Assembly (NCBI RefSeq): GCF_003205205.1
Contig: NZ_QJRL01000016.1
Coordinates: 50,426 to 114,425 of the forward strand
Direction of reading: 5' to 3'
Length of the DNA: 64,000 nt
Source: Pseudomonas sp. LB-090624
GTDB lineage: Bacteria > Pseudomonadota > Gammaproteobacteria > Pseudomonadales > Pseudomonadaceae
A program made the position numbers and the translations under genes. This document shows positions 28,534 through 38,081 of the stretch, in pieces. Each line of letters begins with the position of its first letter. The stretch's first letter is position 1. Below the pieces are notes generated by a model. The model was not told where the DNA came from and did not search any database. It saw nothing but the letters and a program-made list of their open reading frames with translations.

Positions 28534-30247
28534 AACTGTGCCGGGCGATGCCGCCGGTTTCCGGGCGAATGGCATACAGGTCACCGGCGTCAGGATAATG
28601 GTGCAGGTCTTCGGCACTCATGCCGAAGCGCGCGGTACTGATGTACAAGGTGTTCAGCCCGGGGCCGCCAAAACAGCAGCTGGTCGGGCATGGCACTGGC
28701 ATCCACACCTGCTCGGCCAGGTGGCCGTGGCGGTCGTAGTGCAGCAGGCAGCTGCCTTGGTACTGGCATACCCACAGCCCGCCTTCACGGTCCAGCGCCA
28801 AACCGTCTGGCCGGCCGAGCTCGGCAGGGGTTTCGGCAAACAGCGTGACCGCGCCCAGCCGGCCTTCGCTGAGGTACTCGGCGCAATAGATCGCGCGCGC
28901 CGCAGAGTCGACGAAATACAACGTACGACCATCCGCCGACCAGGCGAGGCCCGTTGGCAGTGCCAGGTCATCGTGGATCACCTGGTCGCGCAGTTGCCCG
29001 TCAAAACGGAACAGGGCCCCGGTGTTGCCACTCAGGGCATCGTCCATCAACCCGGTGACGAAGCGCCCCTGCGCGTCGCACGCGCCGTCATTGAAACGGT
29101 AGGACGGCCGCGGATGCACTGACGTCGAGTGCTGGCGCACCTTGCGGGCCGGCACATCGTAGATCGCCACGCTGGCATCTTCCGTAAAGATCAGGTTACC
29201 GCGGTCGCTCAGTGCGAGGGCGCCAATACGCGCGGCAGACTCGTAAAGGTTCTGGACTTCGCCGTCCGGCGTCAGGCAGTTGATCCGGCCGCCGGAAGTG
29301 TCGACGAAGTACAACGTGCCGCTACGCTCCTCCCAGACCAGGCTTTCACCCAGGTCCGCGCGGGTGTTGGCGACCTTGACCGGCACGTAATTGCATTCCT
29401 TGATGCGGTTCCAGCGCTCGACCACTTCCGTTAGGTCGCCGGCCTGCACCCGGCCCAGGTCACGTGGGTAGCTGACGCCGCTGTTTTCATTGAATCGCGT
29501 GGCGGTGAACTGGCCATTGCTGGCCCTCAGGATGTAGCCGGTGTCATGGCACAGCGCGCTGGCCAGGTACAACACCCCGGGCGTAACCCATTCGGGTTTC
29601 AGCTCTTGCGGCGGCTGGCTGATGCCCCACATGCGGGTTTTGGCCACCGGCGAAATCGCATTGACCAGAATCCCGTGCTCCTGGCCTTCCATGCTCAAGG
29701 CATTCATGATCCCGACCTGCGCCATCTTGCCGGCGGCATAGGCCACCAGCCCAGGCTGTGCATAGCGCTGGTACATGGCGCGGTCCGAGGTGGTCAGCAC
29801 TACCCGTGGTGCAGCGGAGCGCTTGAGGTGGGGCCAAGCGTGCTTGGCCAGCCACACCGGCGCCTGCACGTTGATGCCCAGTGCGCGCTTCAGGAAGGCG
29901 TCTTCCTGTACTTCGATACGCTGGTAATCGACCCAGCCGGCGTTGTGGATGAGGATATCCAGCGCACCGAAATGGGCGATAGCCAGCTCTATCAGCTGCT
30001 GGCAGGCACCCTCGTCGTCAAGCTGACCAGCGTGCCCCACCACCGCGTAGCCCTTGGTGCGCATCGCTGCCAGCGCATGTTCGAGTGTCGAGGCATCCTG
30101 CCCTTGGCCTGAACGATCGGTGCCCAGGTCGCTGATCACTACCCGCACGCCGCGCTCGGCGAGGGCCATGGCATAGGCCAGGCCCAGGCCCTGTGCGGCC
30201 CCGGTGATGACCGCTACTTTATTGTGGAAAGGGTCTGCAACGGGCAT
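28523..30247 (-). CDS. Fused SDR oxidoreductase and SMP-30/gluconolactonase
   Basis: A 574-residue two-domain protein. Residues about 8-290 are a short-chain dehydrogenase with TGAAQGLG (NAD(P) binding), NAGW and YAAGK (catalytic Tyr/Lys). From about 300 to the end is a six-bladed SMP-30/LRE lactonase with LGESLVWEERSGTLYFVDT, SYRFNDGACDAQGRF and PTGLAWSADGRTLYFVDS. A dehydrogenase that oxidises a cyclic sugar to a lactone and a lactonase that opens it would form one two-step enzyme. Substrate unknown; neighbours suggest sugars or sugar acids. Divergent LysR gene upstream. Confidence 0.85.
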   Translation of the reverse strand: MPVADPFHNKVAVITGAAQGLGLAYAMALAERGVRVVISDLGTDRSGQGQDASTLEHALAAMRTKGYAVVGHAGQLDDEGACQQLIELAIAHFGALDILIHNAGWVDYQRIEVQEDAFLKRALGINVQAPVWLAKHAWPHLKRSAAPRVVLTTSDRAMYQRYAQPGLVAYAAGKMAQVGIMNALSMEGQEHGILVNAISPVAKTRMWGISQPPQELKPEWVTPGVLYLASALCHDTGYILRASNGQFTATRFNENSGVSYPRDLGRVQAGDLTEVVERWNRIKECNYVPVKVANTRADLGESLVWEERSGTLYFVDTSGGRINCLTPDGEVQNLYESAARIGALALSDRGNLIFTEDASVAIYDVPARKVRQHSTSVHPRPSYRFNDGACDAQGRFVTGLMDDALSGNTGALFRFDGQLRDQVIHDDLALPTGLAWSADGRTLYFVDSAARAIYCAEYLSEGRLGAVTLFAETPAELGRPDGLALDREGGLWVCQYQGSCLLHYDRHGHLAEQVWMPVPCPTSCCFGGPGLNTLYISTARFGMSAEDLHHYPDAGDLYAIRPETGGIARHSFRE

Positions 30248-30324
30248 TTCTGGCTACCTTGGATTTCTCCTTTTTAAGATATCAACAAAAAAATCAATGA
30301 CTTAATACTAAAAGCGTGCAACTT

Positions 30325-30343
30325 TGATACCTCATGGATATCA
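30325..30343. promoter_or_regulatory. Candidate LysR-type operator
   Basis: TGATA, 9 bp, TATCA: a dyad that fits the T-N11-A LysR pattern, in the divergent space between the SDR-SMP30 fusion gene and the lysR gene, 32 bp ahead of the latter. The surroundings are AT-rich, as in a promoter. Inference only. Confidence 0.4.
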
Positions 30344-30374
30344 CCGCCGGCCCAAGGCCTTGCAGGAATGCTGG

Positions 30375-31286
30375 ATGATCGAAACACGTCTCCTTAGGCA
30401 GTTCATTGCCGTGGCTGAAGAGCTGCACTTTCACAAGGCCGCCGAGCGCCTGCACATGGCGCAACCGCCGCTGAGCCAGGCAATCAACCGGCTTGAGGAG
30501 AAGCTGGGCTTCGGCCTGCTGCTGCGCAACAAGCGCGGGGTGCGCCTGACGGCCGCTGGCACGGCGTTTCTCGATACCGCCTACCGCACACTGGCAGAGT
30601 TGGATCAGGGTATCGAGTACGCCCGCCATGTGTCGGCGGGGGTCAGCGGCAAGCTGACCATCACCGCCATTTCCATCGCCTACTACGACGCGTTGCTCGG
30701 CAACTTACGCCGCTTCCGTGAGACTTACCCGGACGTACAACTGACCATTCGCGAGATGCCTTCGGCCTCGCAGGCCAAAGCGCTGCTGGCCGGTGAGGCA
30801 GACATCGGTTTCATGCGCAGGCTGCCCCTGCCTGCAGGTACCCTCGAAGCACGCTTGCTGCTCGACGAGCAGATCGTGATGGCCTTGCCCGCCGCCCACC
30901 CCAAGGCGCAATCGAGCGAGATAGAACTGCGCGAGTTCGCCGAGGAAGATTTTGTGTTCACCCCGCAAGCGTTGGGCGGCGGGTACCATGCGCAGTTGAT
31001 TGCACTGTGCCAATCGGCGGGGTTCTACCCCAAAGTGGTACAGGAGGCGGCGCAGATCCATACGCTACTTGGCCTGGTGGCCTGCGGTTTTGGGGTGGCC
31101 CTGGTACCGGCTTCGTTCGCCAGCTCTACGCCGCGCGAGCGGGTGCAGTTTCGCTCGATCCGCCCGTTTGATGACCAGCCCGCCCCCGGCATTGGTCTGT
31201 ACATGAAATGGAGCGCCCAGAATACGTCGCCGGCCCTGGCCAACTTCATCGCCCTGTTCGAAAACCAGGGCATCACCGGCGACTAG
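30375..31286 (+). CDS. LysR family transcriptional regulator
   Basis: A 303-residue LysR protein that starts MIETRLLRQFIAVAEE with the winged HTH (FHKAAERLHMAQPPLSQAINRLEE) and a periplasmic-binding-type effector domain. Its divergent arrangement with the SDR-SMP30 gene suggests it regulates that gene, possibly in response to a lactone or sugar acid. ATG at 30375 matches the family start; upstream in-frame codons have no similarity. Confidence 0.88.
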   Translation: MIETRLLRQFIAVAEELHFHKAAERLHMAQPPLSQAINRLEEKLGFGLLLRNKRGVRLTAAGTAFLDTAYRTLAELDQGIEYARHVSAGVSGKLTITAISIAYYDALLGNLRRFRETYPDVQLTIREMPSASQAKALLAGEADIGFMRRLPLPAGTLEARLLLDEQIVMALPAAHPKAQSSEIELREFAEEDFVFTPQALGGGYHAQLIALCQSAGFYPKVVQEAAQIHTLLGLVACGFGVALVPASFASSTPRERVQFRSIRPFDDQPAPGIGLYMKWSAQNTSPALANFIALFENQGITGD

Positions 31287-31348
31287 GCTCTGTCTGAAAG
31301 TCTGAAGCGAAGGTCAGGCAAGACGAAAACGGCCGCGCAAGATGCTGT

Positions 31349-32488
31349 TCAGCACTGCTTGGCACAGCGCCACAGGCGCCCGATATCACAGGCGCGCGCC
31401 TGCAGCAACTCGGCGGCATTGGCGCACGCCTGCTCCAGGCTCATCGGCCCACTGGCCAAGGCGAACGCAGCATCGACACCATGGCCATACAACTGCTGGT
31501 AACCCTCACCCAAGGTGCCGGCCAGCACCACCACCGGCACAGCATGACGCTTGGCAACCCGCGCCACCCCCATCGGGGTCTTGCCGCGCAGCGTCTGCGC
31601 GTCGAACCGCCCCTCACCCGTCACCACCAGGTCGGCGCCCTGCACCAGGGCATCGAGCCCGGCCAGTTCGGCCACCACCTCTACCCCGGGGCGGAACTGC
31701 GCCGCCATGAATGCCCGGGCAGCGAAGCCCATGCCACCGGCAGCACCGCAACCCGGTTCGTCCCGCACATCCACGCCCAGCAGCCGCGTACAATGGTCGG
31801 CAAAATGCCCCAGTGCCTGGTCCAGGGCCTGCACCTGCTGCGGGTTCGCGCCCTTCTGTGGGCCGAAGATCGCCGACGCCCCATTGGCGCCACACAGTGG
31901 GTTATCGACATCGGCTGCCACTTCGAATTGCACTTCGGCCAGCCGCGGGTCGAGGTCGCTCGCGTCGATCCGGGCCAGCCTGGCCAGGGCCAGGCCGCCC
32001 TCTTCCAGCGGCTGACCGTCGGCATCCAGCAGCCGCAGGCCCAATGCGCGCAACATGCCACTGCCGGCGTCGTTGGTAGCACTGCCGCCAATGGCCAGCA
32101 CCACGCGTTGCGCACCGGCAGCCAAGGCGGCGGCAATCAGCTCGCCAGTACCCCAGGTGCTGCTGCGGCAGGCATCACGCTGGCCGGTCGGCACCAGTTG
32201 CAAGCCACTGGCCTGAGCCATTTCGATGATGGCCGTGCGGCTGTGCGACAACCAGCCCCAGCCGGCCTCGACGCTTTGCCCCAGCGGCCCGCGCACGATC
32301 TGGCGGCGCAGTTCGCCGTGGCTGGCAGCCAGGATCGCATCCATGGTGCCTTCGCCACCGTCGGCCATCGGGCACTCGACCAGCTGTGCGTCCGGCCACG
32401 CCTCGCCAAGGCCCGCAGCAATGGCGCGGGCGACAGCGGCAGCGTCGAGGCTGTCCTTGAACGAGTCGGGGGCAATGACGATCTTCAT
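31349..32488 (-). CDS. garK: Glycerate kinase (GarK/GlxK family)
   Basis: A 379-residue glycerate kinase. Motifs include MKIVIAPDSFKDSLDA at the start, CPMADGGEGTMDA, AIGGSATNDAGSGML and TGEGRFDAQTLRGKTP. The enzyme phosphorylates D-glycerate with ATP, giving 2-phosphoglycerate, at the end of glucarate/galactarate or glyoxylate routes. A CdaR-type regulator gene lies just upstream on the same strand (151 bp gap) and an MFS gene is divergent from that, which makes a sugar-diacid or glycerate uptake and use module. Confidence 0.9.
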   Translation of the reverse strand: MKIVIAPDSFKDSLDAAAVARAIAAGLGEAWPDAQLVECPMADGGEGTMDAILAASHGELRRQIVRGPLGQSVEAGWGWLSHSRTAIIEMAQASGLQLVPTGQRDACRSSTWGTGELIAAALAAGAQRVVLAIGGSATNDAGSGMLRALGLRLLDADGQPLEEGGLALARLARIDASDLDPRLAEVQFEVAADVDNPLCGANGASAIFGPQKGANPQQVQALDQALGHFADHCTRLLGVDVRDEPGCGAAGGMGFAARAFMAAQFRPGVEVVAELAGLDALVQGADLVVTGEGRFDAQTLRGKTPMGVARVAKRHAVPVVVLAGTLGEGYQQLYGHGVDAAFALASGPMSLEQACANAAELLQARACDIGRLWRCAKQC

Positions 32489-32639
32489 GGGGATTCTCCT
32501 GTCCTGATGGCGGCATGCTGACAGTTGTACGCCCAAGCGGCCTCGGTCAAATGCACAAAACGCCGGCCGGGTTGTTTGGGCAGATGCCTTTGTGCCTGCG
32601 GTCTGAACCTTTGGAGGACAATCACCGGATCGTTCACGG

Positions 32640-33737
32640 TCAGTCTGGGGGCAACAGTTGCAACCCCAAGTACAAGCTGAACATCCCTTCCATCCGCAGC
32701 GGATCGACTTCGCCCAACTCGGCAATCCGCTCCAGACGGTAACGCAGGCTGTTGCGATGAATGCCCAAGGCATCGGCACAGGCCTGGCTCTGGCCGTCAT
32801 GGGCACACCAGGCGCGCAGCGTGGGCAGGAGCTGGCCGCTGCCGTCCTTCGCGCGAATACGCAGCAACGGTTCCAGCAGTTCATCCAGCGCGTCATCGTT
32901 GCGATGGCGCCACAGCAGTGCCGGCAGCCGGTAGCGCTGCAGGCTGAGCAGGCGTTCGCCAGGCACTACCTCTCGGCCGTAAGCCAACAGGTCACGTACC
33001 CGGCGGTAACCGCGGCGCAGCTGCTCCAGGCTCTGCGCAGCGCTGCCCAGGGCCAGCCGCTCCACCTCCCAGCCATGTCGCTGCAAGCGTTCCAGCAAGC
33101 GCGGCTCGTCCAGCGCCAGCCCGGCCGGGCGACACCACAGCAGCGAGTGGCGCGCGGGGCTGACGCACCAGCTGTCCGGGTAGCGGCTGATCAACCACGC
33201 GGCAAGCGCCTCGGCGGCAGGCCCCGAGGCCAGCTCGAACAGGCACGGTACCCGTGGCAACTGCGGCTTGAGGCCCAACTGCCGGGCTTCGTCGAGCAAA
33301 CGCGGGGAGTCACCGCTGCCCCCCAGCAACAAGGCCAGCAAGTCATCACAGCGCTGTCGACGCCATTTCTGGTCGGCCTGCAAATGCCGTTGGGCCAGCA
33401 GCATTTCGGCGGTCATGCGTACCAGTTCGCCGTAGGTGCGCACCTGCTGCGGGTCGCCTGTCAGGCCTAGCACGCCCATCAGCCGCCCATCGAGCATCAG
33501 CGGCAGATTCACGCCGGGTTGCACGCCCTTCAGGCACTTGGCCGCGTCAGTATCCAGCTCGACGATCCTGCCATTGGCCAGCACCAACTGCGCCCCTTCG
33601 TGACGGGTGTTGATGCGCTCCGGCTCGCCACTGCCAAGGATCAGGCCCTGGCTGTCCATGACATTGACGTTGCAGGGCAGAATGGCCATTGCCCGGTCCA
33701 CGATATCCTGTGCCAGGTCATGGTCGAGTTCGAACAT
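32640..33737 (-). CDS. cdaR: CdaR/SdaR-type sugar diacid regulator
   Basis: A 365-residue regulator. The N-terminal sugar-diacid recognition domain (DIVDRAMAILPCNVNVMDSQG, then VLGLTGDPQQVRTYGELV) and the C-terminal PucR-type HTH (ADALGIHRNSLRYRLERI) match CdaR. In E. coli CdaR activates genes for galactarate, glucarate and glycerate use. Here it is flanked by garK and a divergent MFS transporter gene, consistent with the same regulon. TGTGC/GCACA-type motifs occur upstream of both. Confidence 0.9.
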   Translation of the reverse strand: MFELDHDLAQDIVDRAMAILPCNVNVMDSQGLILGSGEPERINTRHEGAQLVLANGRIVELDTDAAKCLKGVQPGVNLPLMLDGRLMGVLGLTGDPQQVRTYGELVRMTAEMLLAQRHLQADQKWRRQRCDDLLALLLGGSGDSPRLLDEARQLGLKPQLPRVPCLFELASGPAAEALAAWLISRYPDSWCVSPARHSLLWCRPAGLALDEPRLLERLQRHGWEVERLALGSAAQSLEQLRRGYRRVRDLLAYGREVVPGERLLSLQRYRLPALLWRHRNDDALDELLEPLLRIRAKDGSGQLLPTLRAWCAHDGQSQACADALGIHRNSLRYRLERIAELGEVDPLRMEGMFSLYLGLQLLPPD

Positions 33738-33766
33738 TGAACGGTCCTTTGGGTGTTAGGCTTTTG

Positions 33767-33790
33767 GGCCCGGGCACAGCAGCCCGGGCC
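33767..33790. repeat. GC-rich perfect hairpin ahead of cdaR and the MFS gene
   Basis: GGCCCGGGC, ACAGCA, GCCCGGGCC: 9-bp perfect arms. It lies 30 bp before the cdaR start, in the divergent region. No T-run suggests termination; it could affect the cdaR leader. Confidence 0.5.
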
Positions 33791-33796
33791 GATCGC

Positions 33797-33810
33797 TGTG
33801 CAAAAGCACA
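33797..33810. promoter_or_regulatory. Candidate CdaR operator TGTGC-AAAA-GCACA
   Basis: A 14-bp dyad in the cdaR/MFS divergent region. Half-sites TGCACAAA (32552-32559) and TTTGTGC (32589-32595) recur between garK and cdaR. Shared half-sites upstream of garK and the transporter suggest one regulator, most likely CdaR. No binding data. Confidence 0.4.
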
Positions 33811-33900
33811 AAGACAGGCACGCCGCAGTCCCCGAGACTCGTCAGGGCGAGCGCCGGAACAGGCGACGCGGCGACAACCATAACAACAGAGAACCCGATC

Positions 33901-35229
33901 ATGGCACACAGCCCCGCCCCTGACCAAGGCATGGATACCTCCCGCAACGCGCTGTACCGGCGCATCACCCTGCGGCTGATTCCGTTCATTTTCATCTGCT
34001 ACCTGTTCAACTACCTGGACCGCGTCAACGTCGGCTTCGCCAAGTTGCAGATGCTCGACGCCCTGAAATTCAGCGAAACGGTATACGGCCTTGGCGCCGG
34101 CATCTTCTTCATCGGCTACGTCTTGTGCGGCCTGCCGAGCAACCTGGCGCTCAACCGCTTCGGCCCGCGACGCTGGATCGCGCTGATGATGATCGCCTGG
34201 GGCAGCCTCTCCACCTGCCTGCTGTTCGTCACCACCCCCACCGAGTTCTATACCCTGCGCCTGCTCACCGGCGCTGCCGAAGCCGGCTTCTTCCCCGGTG
34301 TCGTGCTGTACCTCTCGCGCTGGTTCCCCGCCGCCCGCCGCGGGCGCATCATGGCCCTGTTCATGTCGGCAATCCCGGTGTCGGGCCTGCTCGGCGGGCC
34401 GTTCTCCGGGTGGATCCTGCAACACTTCGCCGCCGGCCAGCACGGCCTGGCCGGTTGGCAGTGGATGTTCCTGATCCAGGGCTTGCCGACCGTCACCCTG
34501 GGGGTAATGGCGGTGTTCCTGCTCAGTGATGGCTACCAGAAAGCCGCGTGGCTGAGCCCGGCGGAACGCCAACTGATCGCCGCCGATCTCGACGCCGATG
34601 CCGCCAGCAAACCGAACACCGCAGGCGACAGCGTGCTGGCCGTGCTGACCAACCCGCTGATCTGGACCTTCGGTTTTGTCTATTTCTGCATCCAGAGCGG
34701 CGTGTACGCGATCAACTTCTGGCTACCCTCGATCATCAAGGGCATGGGCTTCGACAACCCGCTGTTGATCGGCTGGCTCAGCGCCATCCCGTACCTGCTG
34801 GCCGGTGTGTTCATGATCCTCTGCGGTCGCTCCGCCGACCTGCGCAACGAGCGCCGCTGGCATTTGGTCGTACCGATGCTGATGGGCGCCCTTGGCCTGC
34901 TGATCGCGGTGAACTTCGCCGGCACCCCGAGCATCGCCATTCTCGGTCTGTCGATCGCCACCATGGGCGCCCTCACCGGCCTGCCGATGTTCTGGCCCAT
35001 GCCGACGGCGCTGCTCAGTGCCAGCGCCGCTGTCGCCGGTTTGGCGATCATCAACTCGGTAGGCCAGATGGCCGGTTTTCTCAGCCCGTACCTGGTGGGG
35101 TTCATCAAGGACCAGACCGGCTCGACCGATGCCGCGTTGTATTCGCTGGCCGCGCTGATCGTGCTGGGCAGCCTGGTGGCCTTGCGCGTGACCCGGGCGG
35201 GTGTGTTGAGCTCTGCACTCACCCGTTGA
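33901..35229 (+). CDS. MFS transporter, anion:cation symporter family
   Basis: A 442-residue, 12-helix permease of the ACS family, with YLFNYLDRVNVGFAKLQM in helix 1 and RLLTGAAEAGFFPGVVLYLSRW in helix 4. Members move glucarate, galactonate, tartrate, phthalate or 4-hydroxyphenylacetate with protons. The divergent cdaR and the neighbouring garK point to a sugar acid, diacid or glycerate. A strong hairpin terminator follows the gene. Confidence 0.85.
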   Translation: MAHSPAPDQGMDTSRNALYRRITLRLIPFIFICYLFNYLDRVNVGFAKLQMLDALKFSETVYGLGAGIFFIGYVLCGLPSNLALNRFGPRRWIALMMIAWGSLSTCLLFVTTPTEFYTLRLLTGAAEAGFFPGVVLYLSRWFPAARRGRIMALFMSAIPVSGLLGGPFSGWILQHFAAGQHGLAGWQWMFLIQGLPTVTLGVMAVFLLSDGYQKAAWLSPAERQLIAADLDADAASKPNTAGDSVLAVLTNPLIWTFGFVYFCIQSGVYAINFWLPSIIKGMGFDNPLLIGWLSAIPYLLAGVFMILCGRSADLRNERRWHLVVPMLMGALGLLIAVNFAGTPSIAILGLSIATMGALTGLPMFWPMPTALLSASAAVAGLAIINSVGQMAGFLSPYLVGFIKDQTGSTDAALYSLAALIVLGSLVALRVTRAGVLSSALTR

Positions 35230-35271
35230 GGTGTTCGCGAGTGATTCCGGCCACCTCGCCGTCACTCTACA

Positions 35272-35298
35272 GGGCTACCGTTTCGCGGTAGCCCTTTA
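35272..35298 (+). terminator. Rho-independent terminator after the MFS gene
   Basis: GGGCTACCG, TTTCG, CGGTAGCCC: a 9-bp perfect stem followed by TTTAG. It is 42 bp past the MFS stop. The remaining 145 bp before the next gene carry only that gene's leader. Confidence 0.7.
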
Positions 35299-35445
35299 GC
35301 ACGATTATCATCTTCATCAGGGAGCATGGTGTCCCCGTCAGCGCCAGCGTGTCACCCGGCGGGTTGAAGCTTCCGATCGTCAGATCAACGCATCCCCCTC
35401 GCTACCCAGGCGTCAAATGGTTTCAAATCCCCTTGGAGAAACCCC

Positions 35446-36966
35446 ATGACCGAGCACGCCGTGGCCCGCCTGGACCAACTCGACGAACATCGCCCCCTGC
35501 GCGTCCAGGCCGGTAGCGAAGAACTCATCCTCGTCCGTCAAGGTGAGCAGGTACACGCTTTTCAAGGCAACTGCCCCCATGCCGGGGCGCCACTCGACGA
35601 GGGCGTAGTCTGCGGTGGCCTGCTGGTCTGCCCGTGGCACAAGGCTGCGTTCGCCGTTGACGACGGCGTGGTCTGCGAGCCACCTGCACTGGCCGACCTG
35701 CGCCGCTACAAGGCGTGGGTCAAGGGCGATGAAGTCTGGGTCGATGACCAGCCCTTGCCAGCGATCGAGCCGCCAAGGCACAGCGACGCCCGCTGCTTCG
35801 TGGTGGTGGGTGCCGGTGCTGCCGGCAGCGCCGCAGTCGCCACCCTGCTCAACCATGGCTTTTCCGGCCGCCTGGTGTGGGTCGACCAGGAGCGCCAGCC
35901 CGCCTACGACCGCACTGCACTCAGCAAATTCGTGATAGCTGGGCAGATGGCGCCCGATGAGGTCCCCGCGCTGCTCGAAGCCGACGCACTGCGCAAGGGG
36001 CACCTGGAGCGTAAGCACGGCAAGGTGCGCAGCCTCAACAGCCAGAAACGCCAACTCACCCTCGCGGACGGGCAGCAGATCGAGTATGACGCCTGCCTGC
36101 TGGCCACTGGCGCTAAAACCCTGCGCCCTGAGCTCCCAGGTGTCGACCTGCCAGGGGTGTTTACCCTGCGTTCGCGCGAGGATGCTGCCCAGTTGCTCGA
36201 CGCCATCGAACCTGGCCAACCGGTGGTGATCGTCGGTGACGGTTTCATTGGCCTGGAAGCAGCCTCGGCCCTGCGCCAGTACGGCGCGCAAGTGCATCTG
36301 GTCACTCGCCACGACGTCCCGCTGGCGCGGCAGCTGGGTGAACGCATCGGGCGCAGCATCCGTGCGTTGCATGAACGCAAAGGGGTCATCTTCCACGGCC
36401 CTACCGAGGTAGAGCGGATCGATGGGCAGGACAAGGTCGAAGCGGTAGTGCTGGCCAATGGTGAGCGATTGCAAACGCCACGGGTACTGCTGGGGATTGG
36501 GGTAAAGCCGGCGACCGCTTTTTTGCAAGGCGTGCCGCTGGGCGAGGACAAGTCGGTGCGCGTCGACGCGGAAATGCGCGCTGCCGAGGGCCTGTGGGCT
36601 GCGGGCGATATCGTGACCTTCCCGTTGACAGGCCGCCTGGTCCGTATCGAACACTGGCGCCTGGCCCAGCAGCACGGGGTGATCGCTGCCGCCAACATGC
36701 TTGGCGAGCAGCGCCGCTATGCCGACGTGCCGTTTTTCTGGACCTACCAGCATGGCCGCACGTACGAAGTGCTGGGGCACGCGCAGGACTGGAACCGGAT
36801 CGCGTTCGTCGGTGAACCGGAACAGGGTGACTTCATGGCCCTGCAATGCGTGGATGATCGCGTCGAAGCGGTGATCGCCATGGGCTACTCCGACACCATG
36901 GCGACGCTGTCGCAACGCATGAAGCGTCCCTTGACCTTACAGGAGGCGATGGCATTGATCGGTTGA
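35446..36966 (+). CDS. Rieske-FAD oxidoreductase (AIF/ferredoxin reductase-like)
   Basis: A 506-residue protein. Residues 1-105 hold a Rieske [2Fe-2S] domain with NCPHAGAPLDEG and LVCPWHKAAF. The rest is an NAD(P)H-dependent FAD enzyme with VVVGAGAAGSAAVATLL, LLATGAKTLRPELPG, VVIVGDGFIGLEAA and WAAGDI. This domain order is that of AIFM3-type proteins and resembles ferredoxin reductases of dioxygenase systems. Its electron acceptor is unknown. The start follows GGAGAAACCCC. The next gene lies 72 bp downstream. Confidence 0.88.
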   Translation: MTEHAVARLDQLDEHRPLRVQAGSEELILVRQGEQVHAFQGNCPHAGAPLDEGVVCGGLLVCPWHKAAFAVDDGVVCEPPALADLRRYKAWVKGDEVWVDDQPLPAIEPPRHSDARCFVVVGAGAAGSAAVATLLNHGFSGRLVWVDQERQPAYDRTALSKFVIAGQMAPDEVPALLEADALRKGHLERKHGKVRSLNSQKRQLTLADGQQIEYDACLLATGAKTLRPELPGVDLPGVFTLRSREDAAQLLDAIEPGQPVVIVGDGFIGLEAASALRQYGAQVHLVTRHDVPLARQLGERIGRSIRALHERKGVIFHGPTEVERIDGQDKVEAVVLANGERLQTPRVLLGIGVKPATAFLQGVPLGEDKSVRVDAEMRAAEGLWAAGDIVTFPLTGRLVRIEHWRLAQQHGVIAAANMLGEQRRYADVPFFWTYQHGRTYEVLGHAQDWNRIAFVGEPEQGDFMALQCVDDRVEAVIAMGYSDTMATLSQRMKRPLTLQEAMALIG

Positions 36967-37038
36967 GCAGCGCCTTTCAATGCACCCTGGTTGTGTGTAA
37001 AACAGGCAGGTCAGCCGATTGCAAAAGGACCCACGCGC

Positions 37039-38049
37039 ATGATCTACCGCCCTCTTGGCCACAGTGGCCTGCAGGTTTCCGCCCTTACCCTGGGCAGCAT
37101 GATGTTCGGCGAGCAGACCAGCACCGAGGACGCCCTGCGCATCATCGACAAGGCCTGGGACCAAGGTATCAACTTCATCGATACTGCCGACGTGTATAAC
37201 GCCGGGCGCTCAGAAGAAATCGTCGGTGAAGCAGTGGCGCGTCATCGCCAGGACTGGATCGTCGCCAGCAAGGTCGGCTTCGGCCCGTCCGACGGCCTGC
37301 CCAACCGCAGCGGATTGTCGCGCAAGCACATCTTCAACGCCCTTGAAGCGACGTTGACGCGCATGCGCATGGACTACCTGGACATCTACTACCTGCACCG
37401 TGAAGACCGCCAGGTGCCCCTGGAAGAGACCGTACAGGCCATTGGCGACCTGCTGCGCCAGGGCAAGATCCGCTACTGGGGCGTGTCCAACTTCCGTGGC
37501 TGGCGCATTGCCGAGGTCTGTCACATTGCCGAGCGCCTGGGGGTACCAAAACCGGTGGTCAGCCAGCCGCTGTACAACATCGTCAACCGCCAGGCCGAGC
37601 CAGAGCAACTCACAGCTGCGGCCGCGCACGGTCTGGGCGTGGTGCCGTTCAGCCCGCTGGCGCGAGGTGTCCTCAGTGGCAAGTATGCGCCCGGGGCAGT
37701 GCCGGACGCTGGCAGCCGTGCCGGGCGCCAGGACAAGCGCATCATGGAGGTGGAGTGGCGCCAGGAATCGCTGGCGATTGCCCGGCAGATCCAGGCCTAT
37801 GTCGAGGCCAAAGGTGTGGGGATGGTCGAGTTCGCCATTGCCTGGGTGTTGAATAACCAGTGGGTGAGTTCCGCTATCGTAGGGCCGCGCACCGAGGAAC
37901 AGTGGGAGACCTATGGGGGGGCGCTGGCGGTGAAGATCACCGCCGAGGACGAGGCGTTCATTGACTCACTGGTGACGCCGGGGCATGCGTCGACCCCAGG
38001 GTTCAATGATGTCGCGCATTATGTGAGTGGGCGGTTGGCCCGCAGCTGA
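37039..38049 (+). CDS. Aldo/keto reductase
   Basis: A 336-residue AKR of the YajO/YghZ type. It has NFIDTADVYNAGRSEEIVG (catalytic Asp/Tyr), IVASKVGFG with the catalytic Lys, YLDIYYLHRED with the catalytic His, and RYWGVSNF. NADPH-dependent reduction of aldehydes or ketones is expected; the substrate is unknown. It starts 72 bp after the Rieske-FAD gene on the same strand and ends at a bidirectional terminator. Confidence 0.88.
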   Translation: MIYRPLGHSGLQVSALTLGSMMFGEQTSTEDALRIIDKAWDQGINFIDTADVYNAGRSEEIVGEAVARHRQDWIVASKVGFGPSDGLPNRSGLSRKHIFNALEATLTRMRMDYLDIYYLHREDRQVPLEETVQAIGDLLRQGKIRYWGVSNFRGWRIAEVCHIAERLGVPKPVVSQPLYNIVNRQAEPEQLTAAAAHGLGVVPFSPLARGVLSGKYAPGAVPDAGSRAGRQDKRIMEVEWRQESLAIARQIQAYVEAKGVGMVEFAIAWVLNNQWVSSAIVGPRTEEQWETYGGALAVKITAEDEAFIDSLVTPGHASTPGFNDVAHYVSGRLARS

Positions 38050-38081
38050 TCGTCTTCCTGCACTGGCCTCTTCGCGGGCAA

